Origin: Jiella flava
GTDB taxonomy: Bacteria; Pseudomonadota; Alphaproteobacteria; Rhizobiales; Rhizobiaceae
NCBI RefSeq assembly: GCF_017349315.1
Contig: NZ_JAFMPP010000022.1
Coordinates: 1 to 47,338, forward strand
Length of the DNA: 47,338 nt
Direction: 5' to 3'
Shown here: positions 18,238 through 28,140 of the stretch, piece after piece
Layout: every line of letters starts with the position of its first letter
Numbering within the stretch: the first letter of the stretch is position 1
Program-made: the position numbers and the translations under genes
The notes under the pieces: model-generated
What the model was told of the DNA's origin: nothing
Seen by the model: the letters and a program-made list of their open reading frames with translations, nothing else
Databases searched by the model: none

Positions 18238-20343
18238 TTACCCCGCCCGGAGCAACCGCACGGCCTCGTCTTTGCCGAAGAGGTAGAGCAATGCGCGCAG
18301 GGCTTCGCCGCGCTCGCTTTTGAGGTCCGGGTCTTTCGCCAAAATCAGTCTGGCATCGTCGCGGGCGGTTTCCATCAGGTCGGCGTGGTGCTCGGTGCGG
18401 GCGATGCGGAAGAAGGGCATGCCGGATTGCTGGGTGCCGAGGAGATCGCCTTCGCCTCTGAGTTTCAGGTCTTCCTCGGCGATGCGGAAACCGTCTTCGG
18501 TCTCGCGCATCACCTTCAGCCGCGCGGCGGCGGTCTCGCCGAGCGGCGGGCGGTAAAGGAGAACGCAGGACGAGGCCTTGTCGCCGCGCCCGACCCGGCC
18601 GCGCAGCTGATGCAGCTGCGACAGGCCGAAGCGCTCGGCATGCTCGATGACGATGATCGTCGCCTCCGGCACGTCGACGCCGACTTCGATGACGGTGGTG
18701 GCCACCACCAGGCGTTTTTCGCCGCGCTTGAAGGCACCCATCACGGTGTCCTTCTCGTCGCCGCTCATCCGGCCGTGGACGACGCCGACGGTCGCCTCGC
18801 CGAACACCTCGGCGAGCTGTCGGCCGCGCTCCTCGGCGGCCATCAGATCGCTCTTGTCCGATTCTTCCACCAGCGGGCAGACCCAATAGACCCGCTGGCC
18901 ACCGGCAAGCGCATGGCCGATCCGCTCGACGATCTCGCTCAAGCGCTCGGTCGGCAGCACGACGGTGGCGATCGGCTTGCGGCCCTTCGGCTTTTCGGCA
19001 AGGCGCGAGACCTCCATGTCGCCGAAGGCCGAGAGCACCAGCGTGCGCGGGATCGGCGTCGCGGTCATCACCAAGAGATCGGCGCCGCGGCCCTTGCGGG
19101 TCAGCGACAGGCGCTGATGGACGCCGAAACGATGCTGCTCGTCGACGATGACGAGGCCGAGATCGCCATAGGCAACGTCGTCCTGGAACAGCGCATGGGT
19201 GCCGACGACGATGTCGGTTTCACCGGCGCCGATTTGTTCCAGCTTGCGCTCGCGCGCCTTGCCGTTGTCGCGGCCGGTAAGCAGCGTCATCGACAGGCCG
19301 GCGGCCTCGGTCAGTTTCGACAGGCCGGCGAAATGCTGCCTTGCGAGGATTTCGGTCGGTGCGAGCAGGGCCGACTGGCAGCCGGAGCCGGCCGCGACCG
19401 CCATCGCCATCAGCGCGACGATGGTTTTGCCGGCGCCGACATCGCCCTGCAACAGCCGCAACATGCGATCGGGGGCGGCCATGTCGGCGGCGATCTCGGC
19501 GAAGGCCTGTTCCTGGCCGGCGGTGAGCGCGAAGGGAAGGGCCCGGCGCAACGCCGCGAGCCGGCCGGCCGCGTCGCGCATCGCCCGGCCGGGAATCGCC
19601 CGCTGCCGTTGCCGGGAAAGAGCGAGGGCGAGCTGGCTCGCCAGATATTCGTCATAGGCGATCCGCCGCCAGGCCGGGCTTTCGGGATCGATGTCGGTGC
19701 CGTCCGAAGGATCGTGCAGCCGTTTCAGCGCCTCGGCGAATGAGGCAAAGCCCTGCGCCTTGACGACCGAGGCGTCGATCCACTCGGGCAAAGCGGGCAG
19801 ACGCCCGATCGCCTGGGCGATCGACCGGCGCAGCACCTTGGCCGACAGGCCGGCCGTCATCGGATAGATCGGCTCGATGAGCGACAGCGTCTCGGCCTCG
19901 GCAAGCGGCGCGGCGAAATCCGGATGGACCATTGACGGCCGGCCGTTGAACCATTCGACCTTGCCGGAAACGATCATCGTCTCGCCGATCGGCAGCAGCT
20001 TTTCCAGCCACGCCGCCTGCGCGCGAAAATAGGTGAGCGCGATCTCGCCGGTCTCGTCCTGGGCGAACACCCGGTAGGGGCCTGACCGGCTGGCCCGGCC
20101 GGGCGCCTGATGCCGGTCGATCCGCACGGTGAGGGTGACGATTGCCCCTTCCGGCGCGGTCGCGATCTCGGCGCGCTCGCGCCGGTCGATCAGGCCGGAC
20201 GGCAGGTGGAAGAGCATATCGCGGACGCGCAACGGCTCGCCCGGCCGCACCAATAGCGTCTGTAACAGTCCCGCGACCTTCGGCCCGACGCCTTCGAGGG
20301 TCGTGACAGGGGCGAACAGGGGATCGAGGAGAGACGGGCGCAT
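18238..20343 (-). CDS. recG: ATP-dependent DNA helicase RecG
   Basis: RecG drives branch migration at Holliday junctions and stalled forks. The 701-residue protein has the N-terminal wedge (OB-fold) domain (about 10-200) that grips the junction. The Walker A motif follows in GDVGAGKTIVAL (about 299-310), the DEQH box in VIVDEQHRFGVHQ (about 398-410), and motif VI in QLRGRVGRGDKASSCVLLY. The start ATG 20343 gives MRPSLLDPLFAPVTTLEGVG, the normal N-terminus. An in-frame extension to 20637 overlaps sdhE and is rejected. It is divergent from sdhE and mfd. Confidence 0.97.
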   Translation of the reverse strand: MRPSLLDPLFAPVTTLEGVGPKVAGLLQTLLVRPGEPLRVRDMLFHLPSGLIDRRERAEIATAPEGAIVTLTVRIDRHQAPGRASRSGPYRVFAQDETGEIALTYFRAQAAWLEKLLPIGETMIVSGKVEWFNGRPSMVHPDFAAPLAEAETLSLIEPIYPMTAGLSAKVLRRSIAQAIGRLPALPEWIDASVVKAQGFASFAEALKRLHDPSDGTDIDPESPAWRRIAYDEYLASQLALALSRQRQRAIPGRAMRDAAGRLAALRRALPFALTAGQEQAFAEIAADMAAPDRMLRLLQGDVGAGKTIVALMAMAVAAGSGCQSALLAPTEILARQHFAGLSKLTEAAGLSMTLLTGRDNGKARERKLEQIGAGETDIVVGTHALFQDDVAYGDLGLVIVDEQHRFGVHQRLSLTRKGRGADLLVMTATPIPRTLVLSAFGDMEVSRLAEKPKGRKPIATVVLPTERLSEIVERIGHALAGGQRVYWVCPLVEESDKSDLMAAEERGRQLAEVFGEATVGVVHGRMSGDEKDTVMGAFKRGEKRLVVATTVIEVGVDVPEATIIVIEHAERFGLSQLHQLRGRVGRGDKASSCVLLYRPPLGETAAARLKVMRETEDGFRIAEEDLKLRGEGDLLGTQQSGMPFFRIARTEHHADLMETARDDARLILAKDPDLKSERGEALRALLYLFGKDEAVRLLRAG

Positions 20344-20485
20344 GGGCGGCAGGTTTAGCCGGGGGCGCGCCGATGGCAAGGGCGGCCGACCGCCTGCCGT
20401 GCCGATTGGCGGCGATTGTGCCGGATCTGCTGACAGGCCGGTTCGCTGCCTATATGAGGAGTTCTTCCGAGAAGACAGGTTTATT

Positions 20486-20812
20486 ATGACAGGCATGCAG
20501 CGCTCATCGAGCGATCTCGACGTCCGCCGCCGCAAGGCGCTTTTTCGCTCTTGGCATCGCGGGATCCGGGAGATGGATCTCGTGCTCGGCCAGTTCGCCG
20601 ATGCCCGGATCGGAACGATGAGCGACAACGAGCTCACCGATTACGAGCACCTGATGGAAGCGCCCGATCGCGATCTCTTTGCCTGGCTGACCGGTGAGTC
20701 GGAGACGCCGCAAAATTACGACACGCCGATGTTCCGCCAGATTCGCGCGTTCCATGTCGGCGGCTGGCCGGCGCCAGGGGCGCCAGGAGCGCAAGAGGAG
20801 ACTTCAGCGTGA
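20486..20812 (+). CDS. sdhE: FAD assembly factor SdhE
   Basis: SdhE helps attach FAD covalently to the succinate dehydrogenase flavoprotein. The 108-residue product contains RKALFRSWHRGIREMDLVLG (residues about 16-35); the RSWHRGIREMD segment corresponds to the conserved RGxxE FAD-transfer motif. The remaining all-helical part ends with FAWLTGE. I chose ATG 20486; the longer frame upstream runs through the recG promoter and start. Its TGA overlaps the GTG of mfd by 4 bases (GTGA), so the two are translationally coupled. The C-terminal PGAPGAQEETSA is an ordinary tail. Confidence 0.93.
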   Translation: MTGMQRSSSDLDVRRRKALFRSWHRGIREMDLVLGQFADARIGTMSDNELTDYEHLMEAPDRDLFAWLTGESETPQNYDTPMFRQIRAFHVGGWPAPGAPGAQEETSA

Positions 20813-23800
20813 GCCTGCCCGAACCGCTCAGGAAGGCGTTGGAGCGCGAGGGCGCGCTGGATATCGGCGGCGTCGTCGACGGGGCGGAGGCGTTTGTGCT
20901 CGCCGATATCGCGCGCACGCGGGCGAAGAAGCGGCCGCTGGTCTTCGTCATGCGCGACGGCAACCGGATCGGCGAGATCGAGGAGGCGTTGAAATTCGTC
21001 GCTCCCGAGTTGCCGGTGCTCAGCCTGCCGGCCTGGGACTGTCTGCCCTATGACCGTGTCGGCCCGTCATCGGATGCGGCGGCCAGGCGGCTGGCGGCGA
21101 TGGCGGCGATCGCCAATTTGCGCGCCGAGCCCCATCGGGCGGTGATTCTGACGACGGCCAATGCGTTGATCCAGAAGATGCCGCCGGCTGAGATTCTCGC
21201 TGAAGAGGCGATCTCGGTTGGCGCCGGCGGTCAGATGCCGATGGACCGGATCGTCACCGCGCTGACGCGGGGCGGCTTCGAGCGGGTGTCGACGGTGCGC
21301 GAGCGCGGCGAATATGCCGTGCGCGGCGGCATTCTCGACGTCTTTGCGCCCGGCGCCGAAGAGCCGGTGCGGCTCGATTTCTTCGGCGACACGCTGGAGA
21401 CGGTGCGGGCCTTCGATCCGGCGAGCCAACGCACGACCAGGCAGCTGAAGCGCTTCGAACTGTCGCCGGTGTCCGAGGTGACGCTTCGTGAGGAGGCGAT
21501 CAGCCGCTTCCGTTCCAACTACATCAAGCGCTTCGGTGCGGCCCAGCGGGGCGACGCGCTCTACGAATCGATCAGCGAGGGCAAGCGCTTTGCCGGCATG
21601 GAGCACTGGCTGCCGCTATTTTACGAGCGGCTCGACACGCTGTTCGACCATTGCCAGGGTTTTGCCTTCGTCCTCGACCATCTGACCATGGAGGCGGTGG
21701 CCGAGCGGCGGGCGCTGATCACCGATCACTTCGAGGCCCGTCGGCGCGGCGGGATCGAAAGCGTCGGCGAGGGCGGCGTGCCCTATCATCCGATCGAGCC
21801 TGACGCGCTTTACCTCAGCGAAGACGAACTCGCCGGCGCGCTGGCGATCGTCGAGCCGGTGCGCTTGTCGGCCTATGGTCTCAGCGACGTTCTCGGCCGG
21901 CAGGCGTTCAATCTCGACTATGGGCGTGGCCGCAATTTCGCCGGCGAGCGCACCGCCGAGGGCGTCAACGTCTTCGAAGCTGCTGTTGACCATATCGCCA
22001 AGCTGCGGGCCGGCGGTCGCCGGGTGCTGGTCGCCGGTTGGACCGAGGGCTCGCGCGAGCGGTTGACCCAGGTTTTGGAAGAGCACGGCCTTGGCAATCT
22101 CAAGGCCGTCGACAGTCTCAAGCAGTTGCGCGAGGCGCCGAAGAATTTCGTCGTCACCGCCGTCCTCGGTATCGAGGCGGGGTTCGAGACCGACGATCTG
22201 GTGGTCGTCGCCGAACAGGACATTCTCGGCGACCGCCTGGTGCGGCGCGGCCGCAAGCGGCGCAAGAACGCCGACTTCATCACCGAGGTTTCGGGCCTGA
22301 ACGAGGGCGACATCGTCGTCCATGTCGATCACGGCATCGGCCGCTTCGTCGGGCTGAAGACGATCGAGGCGGCAGGCGCGCCCCATGACTGCCTGGAACT
22401 GCGCTATCACGGCGACGACCGGCTGTTTTTGCCGGTGGAAAATATCGAGCTTTTGTCGCGCTATGGCGGCGAGGGCACCGAGGCGGCGCTCGATCGGCTC
22501 GGCGGCGGCGCCTGGCAGGCGCGCAAGGCCAAGCTGAAGAAGAAGCTGCTCGACATGGCCGCCGGTCTGATCAAGATCGCGGCCGAACGCGAGATGCGCG
22601 GCGCGCCGAAGCTGTTGCCGCCGGACGGGCTGTGGGATGAGTTCGCCGCCCGCTTCCCCTATGAGGAGACCGAGGACCAGATGAACGCCATCGAGGCGGT
22701 CGTCGACGATCTGGCCGCCGGCAAGCCAATGGATCGGCTGGTCTGCGGCGATGTCGGCTTCGGCAAGACCGAGGTGGCGCTGCGCTCGGCCTTCGTGGCG
22801 GCGATGAACGGTTTGCAGGTAGCGGTGGTGGTGCCGACGACGCTGCTCGCCCGCCAGCACTACAAGACCTTCGCGGAACGTTTCCGCGGCCTGCCGATCC
22901 AGGTCGGTCAGGCCTCGCGGCTGGTGACCTCGAAGGAACTTGCCGGCGTCAAGAAGGGCATCGCCGAGGGCACGCTCGACATCGTCGTCGGCACCCACGC
23001 GTTGCTCGGCAAGGCGATAAACTTCAAGAATCTCGGCCTGTTGATCATCGACGAAGAGCAGCATTTCGGCGTCAAGCACAAGGAGCGGCTGAAGGAGCTG
23101 AAGTCGGACGTCCATGTCCTGACGCTCTCGGCAACGCCGATCCCGCGCACGCTGCAGCTCGCCTTGACGGGCGTGCGCGAATTGTCGCTGATCACCACGC
23201 CGCCGGTCGACCGCATGGCGGTGCGCACCTTCGTCTCGCCCTTCGATGCGATGGTGGTGCGCGAAACGCTGCTGCGCGAGCGCTATCGCGGCGGCCAGAG
23301 CTTTTACGTCTGTCCCCGCGTTTCGGATCTCGCCTCGGTCAAGGAGTTCCTCGACGGGCAGGTGCCCGAGCTCAAGGTCGCGGTCGCCCACGGCCAGATG
23401 GCGGCCGGCGAGCTCGACGACATCATGAACGCCTTTTACGAGGGGCAGTACGACGTTCTTCTGGCGACGACGATCGTCGAATCCGGTCTCGACATTCCAA
23501 CGGCGAACACGCTGATCGTCCACCGGGCGGATATGTTCGGTCTCGCCCAGCTCTATCAGATCCGCGGCCGCGTCGGCCGCTCCAAGCAGCGCGCCTATGC
23601 GCTGCTCACGCTGCCGGCGAACAAGACCCCGACCAAGGGCGCCGATCTCAGGCTGAAGGTGCTGCAGTCGCTGGATACGCTCGGTGCCGGCTTCCAGCTC
23701 GCCAGCCATGATCTCGATCAGCGCGGCGCCGGCAATCTTCTCGGCGACGAGCAGTCCGGCCACATCAAGGAGGTCGGCTTCGAACTCTATCAGCAGATGC

Positions 23801-24321
23801 TGGAAGAGGCCGTCGCCGAGATGAAGGGCGTCGAATCGGAGAGCAACGGTCAGTGGTCGCCGCAGATCACGCTCGGAACGGCGGTGATGATCCCCGAGGG
23901 CTATGTCCCGGATCTGCAGCTGCGCATGACGCTCTATCGCCGGCTGGCGGATTTGGCCGATGCGCGCGAGATCGATGCCTTCGGCGCCGAGCTGATCGAT
24001 CGCTTCGGGCCGTTGCCGACCGAGGTCGAGCATCTGCTCAAGGTGGTGTTCATCAAGGCGCTGTGCCGCAAGGCGAATATCGAGAAGCTCGATGCCGGGC
24101 CGAAGGGTGTCGTCATTCAGTTCCGCGACAAGACCTTCGCCAATCCAGCCGCGCTGGTGCGCTATATCGGCGAGCAGGGCGCTTCGGCGAAAATCCGACC
24201 CGATCAGTCAATCGTCTTGATCCGCGACTGGCCAACGCCGGAAAAGCGGCTGAACGGCGCCGCGACGATCGCCACCAATCTCGCGCGCTTTGCCGACGAG
24301 GCGCAAAAACAGGCCGCATGA
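20809..24321 (+). CDS. mfd: transcription-repair coupling factor Mfd
   Basis: Mfd removes RNA polymerase stalled at DNA damage and recruits UvrA. The 1170-residue protein has the UvrB-like N-terminal domains (about 20-400), the RNA-polymerase-interacting domain with ITEVSGLNEGDIVVHVDHGIG (about 490-570), and the RecG-like translocase with GDVGFGKTEVALRS (about 646-659) and IIDEEQHFGVKHKE (about 745-758). The TRG motif region around DMFGLAQLYQIRGRVGRS and a C-terminal TRCF domain complete it. It starts at GTG 20809, overlapping the sdhE stop. Length is typical. Confidence 0.98.
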   Translation: MSLPEPLRKALEREGALDIGGVVDGAEAFVLADIARTRAKKRPLVFVMRDGNRIGEIEEALKFVAPELPVLSLPAWDCLPYDRVGPSSDAAARRLAAMAAIANLRAEPHRAVILTTANALIQKMPPAEILAEEAISVGAGGQMPMDRIVTALTRGGFERVSTVRERGEYAVRGGILDVFAPGAEEPVRLDFFGDTLETVRAFDPASQRTTRQLKRFELSPVSEVTLREEAISRFRSNYIKRFGAAQRGDALYESISEGKRFAGMEHWLPLFYERLDTLFDHCQGFAFVLDHLTMEAVAERRALITDHFEARRRGGIESVGEGGVPYHPIEPDALYLSEDELAGALAIVEPVRLSAYGLSDVLGRQAFNLDYGRGRNFAGERTAEGVNVFEAAVDHIAKLRAGGRRVLVAGWTEGSRERLTQVLEEHGLGNLKAVDSLKQLREAPKNFVVTAVLGIEAGFETDDLVVVAEQDILGDRLVRRGRKRRKNADFITEVSGLNEGDIVVHVDHGIGRFVGLKTIEAAGAPHDCLELRYHGDDRLFLPVENIELLSRYGGEGTEAALDRLGGGAWQARKAKLKKKLLDMAAGLIKIAAEREMRGAPKLLPPDGLWDEFAARFPYEETEDQMNAIEAVVDDLAAGKPMDRLVCGDVGFGKTEVALRSAFVAAMNGLQVAVVVPTTLLARQHYKTFAERFRGLPIQVGQASRLVTSKELAGVKKGIAEGTLDIVVGTHALLGKAINFKNLGLLIIDEEQHFGVKHKERLKELKSDVHVLTLSATPIPRTLQLALTGVRELSLITTPPVDRMAVRTFVSPFDAMVVRETLLRERYRGGQSFYVCPRVSDLASVKEFLDGQVPELKVAVAHGQMAAGELDDIMNAFYEGQYDVLLATTIVESGLDIPTANTLIVHRADMFGLAQLYQIRGRVGRSKQRAYALLTLPANKTPTKGADLRLKVLQSLDTLGAGFQLASHDLDQRGAGNLLGDEQSGHIKEVGFELYQQMLEEAVAEMKGVESESNGQWSPQITLGTAVMIPEGYVPDLQLRMTLYRRLADLADAREIDAFGAELIDRFGPLPTEVEHLLKVVFIKALCRKANIEKLDAGPKGVVIQFRDKTFANPAALVRYIGEQGASAKIRPDQSIVLIRDWPTPEKRLNGAATIATNLARFADEAQKQAA

Positions 24322-24407
24322 ACGGCGATGTCGGCGCGGGCTCAGGCTCCCAGGCCACGGTCCGGGCTTGGTCGGGGCTCGTGCCGTCAGGCGTGCGCAA
24401 AGAGGGC

Positions 24408-24797
24408 TCAGCTGTTGTCCCGATAGGCCTCGATCGCCTGATGGGCCGCGACCATTTGGGACGAGATGGTCGTCTGCGCGGCGTTGAGATCGCCGGCAGG
24501 CTCGGTCGATGCCGCGGTTACCATCGCCATTGCGGCCCGCGCCGAGGCGTCGCCGAGGCTGGCCCGGTTGGATAGGGTACGCGCATTGGCGGCGCGCTCC
24601 TCGGCCATGGCCTTCAGTTTCTCGATATAGGCTTCGTTGATCAGCGGCGAACGCAGCGAACCAGCGAGGGAGGCGCGCAACTCGTCCGGCGGGCCGGCGC
24701 GTTCGCGCGGCGCCGACACGGTCTGCGAGACGGCAAGACCAACGGTGACTTCGCTGTGCGAATTCGAATACGCGTAAGCGCTCGAGATGGCTGGCAT
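24408..24797 (-). CDS. hypothetical protein, alanine-rich
   Basis: This 129-residue protein is not recognised. It starts MPAISSAYAYSNSHSEVTVG and contains a helical middle with EAYIEKLKAMAEERAANART and an alanine- and threonine-rich tail ending AIEAYRDNS. There is no signal peptide or membrane segment. I chose the ATG at 24797 because the upstream in-frame extension looks non-coding. It converges on mfd. An ATCAATTGAT palindrome at 24898-24907 lies about 100 bases upstream of the start and may belong to its promoter. Confidence 0.55.
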   Translation of the reverse strand: MPAISSAYAYSNSHSEVTVGLAVSQTVSAPRERAGPPDELRASLAGSLRSPLINEAYIEKLKAMAEERAANARTLSNRASLGDASARAAMAMVTAASTEPAGDLNAAQTTISSQMVAAHQAIEAYRDNS

Positions 24798-25292
24798 GGT
24801 GTCCGTCAGTTTCAAAAAGAAATTCACGATCTTCAGTCTGGGACTGGTTCTGTCTTGAAAAGATTGCGACCCTCCTTCCGCATTCGATGCGATCTTAATC
24901 AATTGATCTTCGTTCAATCGGGTTGGCGGTTCGTCACAAGATCGCGGGACGACCAAGATGGTGTTCGCGACATTTCGACCGCCGGGCGCTGTGTCGTGTC
25001 AAACAGGTGTCGCGGTTCCATTCTCGTCTGTGAAGCGAAGCTGTTGATCTGCAAGGGTTTCAGCGGTCGACGCAGGCGCCTCGGACAGGCGGCGGTCGTG
25101 GCCGTGAGGGACGCTTCGATCAAAACCGGGGTGACGACCCGTTCGCCGGTGGCCGCGAAGGCTGAGGACGGAAATGCGGATGGGCGCGATGGCAAAAAGA
25201 CGAGGGAATGGCTAAGAGTTGGTCTCCTCATTCGATCGAACCTTGCCGAACCCGGCCGCCGGTGATCACCCTCGCGAGTTTGTTGACAAAGC
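24798..25292. other. 495-base interval with divergent promoters
   Basis: This stretch separates the minus-strand hypothetical gene from the DMT transporter gene. It holds the perfect palindrome ATCAATTGAT (24898-24907). Frames on both strands give arginine- and serine-rich products without family matches, so I call no gene. The base composition near 24830-24920 is visibly more AT-rich than the surroundings, as expected for a promoter. Confidence 0.45.
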
Positions 25293-26183
25293 GTGCGCCG
25301 TTTCCTTCCCTTCGTCCCAGCCGTTTTCGTGCTCCTCTGGTCGACCGGTTTTATCGGCGCGCGCTTCGCGATGCCCTATGCCGAACCCTTTACCTTCCTA
25401 TCGATGCGCTATGGCCTGGCGCTGCTTCTGTTGGCCGCGATGGCGGCGCTCACGCGGGCGACCTGGCCGCCTTTCGCTCTGGTGATGCATTCGATGGTTG
25501 CCGGCAGTCTGATCCACGGGGTCTATCTGGGCGGCGTGTTCTTTGCCGTTCGCCATGGGCTGAATGCCGGCGTCGCGGCGCTGATCGTCGGCCTGCAGCC
25601 GATCCTGACCGCTTTGATCGCCGTCCCCGTGCTCGGCGAGACCATCCGGCGGCGCCATGCACTCGGCCTGGTGCTCGGGCTTGCGGGCGTCGCGCTGGTG
25701 ATCCTGCCGAAACTTGGCACCGGCGGCGAATACCACGTCGTCAACATCGCTCCAGTGTGTCTGTCGGCCCTGGCGATTTCGCTCGGCACGATCTGGCAGA
25801 AGCGCTTTGCCACCGGCATCGACGTGCGCACCGGGACATTCTTTCAATATCTCGGCGCGCTGCTGCCGACCGTCGCCTTGGCCGCTCTGTTCGAGACGAT
25901 GCATGTCGAATGGAACGGCGAGGTGGTTTTCGCGCTCGCCTGGCTCACCATCGTCTTGTCGATCGGGGCGATCTTTCTGATGATGATCCTTATTCGCGAG
26001 GGCGCGGTGTCGAAGGTCGCGTCGTTGATGTATCTGACGCCGGGCGTCACCGCCGTGATGGCCTATCTCCTGTTCGGCGAGACCTTGACGCTGGTGCAGC
26101 TTCTGGGCCTGGCGCTGGCCGGCTTCGGTGTCGCCGCGGCGATGGGGCGCGGCCTATCCACTCTTATGCCCGCGCGGCGGTAA
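25293..26183 (+). CDS. DMT superfamily (EamA) transporter
   Basis: The 296-residue protein is an inner membrane carrier of the drug/metabolite transporter superfamily. Ten hydrophobic helices can be traced in two EamA halves (about 5-135 and 145-285). The first half opens PAVFVLLWSTGFIGARFAMP, and both halves end with the family's loop before the last helix: VPVLGETIRRRHALGLVLGL in half one and LLFGETLTLVQLLGLALAGF in half two. The substrate cannot be told; homologues export amino acids or metabolites. Start is GTG 25293 with no clear Shine-Dalgarno, and a TTGACA lies about 10 bases upstream. Confidence 0.88.
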   Translation: MRRFLPFVPAVFVLLWSTGFIGARFAMPYAEPFTFLSMRYGLALLLLAAMAALTRATWPPFALVMHSMVAGSLIHGVYLGGVFFAVRHGLNAGVAALIVGLQPILTALIAVPVLGETIRRRHALGLVLGLAGVALVILPKLGTGGEYHVVNIAPVCLSALAISLGTIWQKRFATGIDVRTGTFFQYLGALLPTVALAALFETMHVEWNGEVVFALAWLTIVLSIGAIFLMMILIREGAVSKVASLMYLTPGVTAVMAYLLFGETLTLVQLLGLALAGFGVAAAMGRGLSTLMPARR

Positions 26184-26271
26184 GCCCGCCGGTTCGCTGA
26201 GGTCACAACTTTTGATATAGTTGCCATGCTGACTTGTGGATGAGGGCAATTTTTTAAGCCGAAAGGACCGC

Positions 26272-26460
26272 ATGTCCAATTTTCTGACCTACATCGCACT
26301 CCTTGTGATGATCGCGACGGCAGGGGTGTTGCTGGCGGGCCTCGTCAACATGATGCGCGGCGGGTCGGGCAACACCTCGCAGAAGCTGATGCGCGCCCGC
26401 GTCATGCTGCAGGGCCTTGCGGTCCTCTTGATCGTCGGGGTCCTGCTGCTGGCGCGCTGA
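26272..26460 (+). CDS. HIG1-type twin-transmembrane small protein
   Basis: The 62-residue protein has two membrane helices (about 4-26 and 41-61) joined by the loop MMRGGSGNTSQKLMRARVML, the pattern of the HIG_1_N family. Eukaryotic members assist cytochrome oxidase and supercomplex assembly; the bacterial role is not settled. Start ATG 26272 follows GAAAGGA. It lies 55 bases before the cobalamin adenosyltransferase gene and is probably co-transcribed with it. Confidence 0.8.
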   Translation: MSNFLTYIALLVMIATAGVLLAGLVNMMRGGSGNTSQKLMRARVMLQGLAVLLIVGVLLLAR

Positions 26461-26515
26461 GTCTGCCGGCAAGGCGGATTGCGAGCGGCGGATTAAGAGC
26501 GGTAAGGGGGCGGAT

Positions 26516-27088
26516 TTGGTCCGACTGAACAAGATCTATACGCGGACGGGTGATCGTGGCGAAACCTCGCTCGGCAATGGCGAACGTCGCTCCAAGGCCG
26601 ATTTACGGGTCGAAACCTATGGCACGGTCGACGAGCTGAATGCGGTGATCGGCCTAGCGCGGCTGCACGCGAGCGAATCACTCGACCCGATGCTCGCGCG
26701 GATTCAGAATGAACTCTTCGATCTAGGCGCCGAGCTCGCGACCCCGGACACCGGCAAACCGCTGGAATTTGAACCGCTGCGGATCATCGATGGCCAGGTG
26801 GATCGCCTGGAAGCCGAAATCGACAAGATGAATGCGCGCCTTCAGCCGCTCAGATCCTTCGTGCTGCCGGCAGGCTCGCCCGCGGCGACACATCTCCACC
26901 ACGCCCGCACCGTCGCAAGACGCGCCGAACGCTTGATGATCGCGCTTTCGGCCAAGGACGGCGAGCCGGTCGCCGAGACCGCCATTCGCTACGTGAATCG
27001 CTTGTCCGATCACCTGTTCGTCGCGGCGCGGATTGCCAATGACGAGGGGCGGGCCGATGTCTTGTGGGTTCCGGGAGGCAGCCGCTGA
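26516..27088 (+). CDS. cob(I)yrinic acid a,c-diamide adenosyltransferase, PduO type
   Basis: This enzyme adds the adenosyl group from ATP to reduced cobalamin, making coenzyme B12. The 190-residue protein has the PduO signature: the N-terminal ATP loop TRTGDRGETSLGNGER (residues 8-23), the helix VARRAERLMIAL and YVNRLSDHLFVAARIAN near the C-terminus. Start is TTG 26516, preceded by AAGGGGGCGG; no ATG or GTG fits as well. It is placed between a HIG1 protein and the ETF genes, as in several rhizobia. Confidence 0.93.
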   Translation: MVRLNKIYTRTGDRGETSLGNGERRSKADLRVETYGTVDELNAVIGLARLHASESLDPMLARIQNELFDLGAELATPDTGKPLEFEPLRIIDGQVDRLEAEIDKMNARLQPLRSFVLPAGSPAATHLHHARTVARRAERLMIALSAKDGEPVAETAIRYVNRLSDHLFVAARIANDEGRADVLWVPGGSR

Positions 27089-27269
27089 ACCGCGCCGGCG
27101 GCGAGGAGACGCTGGCGCCAGGACGAAATTTCCCGTTGGGCTTTGCCATCTATCGCGGCCGGTCATGACATCATGCATTCACATGGCTTGCAAAACGCCC
27201 CTCGTTTGCGCCAAGAGAACCGCACCAAATTTTCGCTCTGAACGGCACGTCTAGGGAGAGAAACCGCCC

Positions 27270-28019
27270 ATGAAAGTCCTCGTCGCAGTCAAGCGGGTGG
27301 TCGACTACAACGTCAAGATCCGCGTGAAGTCCGATGGCTCCGGCGTCGAGCTCGCAAACGTCAAAATGTCGATGAATCCCTTTGACGAAATCGCCGTCGA
27401 GGAGGCGATCCGTCTGAAGGAGGCCGGCACCGCGAGCGAAGTCATCGCGGTTTCGGTCGGCCCGCAGCAGTCGCAGGAGACGATCCGCACGGCGCTCGCC
27501 ATGGGGGCCGATCGCGGCATCCTGGTGAAGACCGATCAGCCGACCGAGCCGCTCGCCGTCGCCAAGATCCTGAAGGGCGTTGTCGAAGCCGAGAGCCCGG
27601 ATCTCGTCATCCTTGGCAAGCAGGCGATCGACGACGACTGCAATCAGACCGGTCAGATGCTGGCGGCCCTGCTCGGCTGGAGCCAGGGCACCTTCGCCAA
27701 TCAGGTCGAGCTGTCGGACGGCGCGGCCAGGGTGACCCGCGAGGTCGATGGCGGCCTGCAGACCGTCGATCTGACGATGCCGGCGATCGTCACCACCGAT
27801 CTGCGTCTCAACGAGCCGCGCTATGCCTCGTTGCCGAACATCATGAAGGCGAAGAAGAAGCCGATCGAGGAAAAGAGCCCGGATGATTTCGGCGTCGACG
27901 TGTCGCCGCGTCTGGAAGTGCTGAAGACCGAAGAGCCGAAGAAGCGTGGATCCGGCGTCAAGGTCGCCAGCGTCGACGAGCTTCTCGACAAGCTGAAGAA
28001 CGAGGCCGGCGTCCTTTAG
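27270..28019 (+). CDS. etfB: electron transfer flavoprotein subunit beta
   Basis: EtfB binds AMP and, with EtfA, carries electrons from acyl-CoA and other flavin dehydrogenases to ETF-ubiquinone oxidoreductase. The 249-residue product begins [20 protein letters not shown], has the conserved [20 protein letters not shown] block, and the recognition-loop region [20 protein letters not shown]. Start ATG 27270 follows AGGGAGAG. It lies 121 bases before etfA on the same strand. Confidence 0.97.
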   Translation: MKVLVAVKRVVDYNVKIRVKSDGSGVELANVKMSMNPFDEIAVEEAIRLKEAGTASEVIAVSVGPQQSQETIRTALAMGADRGILVKTDQPTEPLAVAKILKGVVEAESPDLVILGKQAIDDDCNQTGQMLAALLGWSQGTFANQVELSDGAARVTREVDGGLQTVDLTMPAIVTTDLRLNEPRYASLPNIMKAKKKPIEEKSPDDFGVDVSPRLEVLKTEEPKKRGSGVKVASVDELLDKLKNEAGVL

Positions 28020-28140
28020 GGCTCCCGAGGGCGGCACCCGTCGCCCCTCTCCTGTCAAACGGCAAATCCATGATTCGACCGGTCGATGCGCCCGATGAAC
28101 TCCGAACGATGGGGATGCCGGGCTACCCGAGGAAAACGAG

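Noticed and set aside
21616-24033. Long minus-strand frame of about 805 codons opposite mfd
   Set aside because: Mirror frame of mfd; no domain, no start signal, and composition of an antisense shadow.
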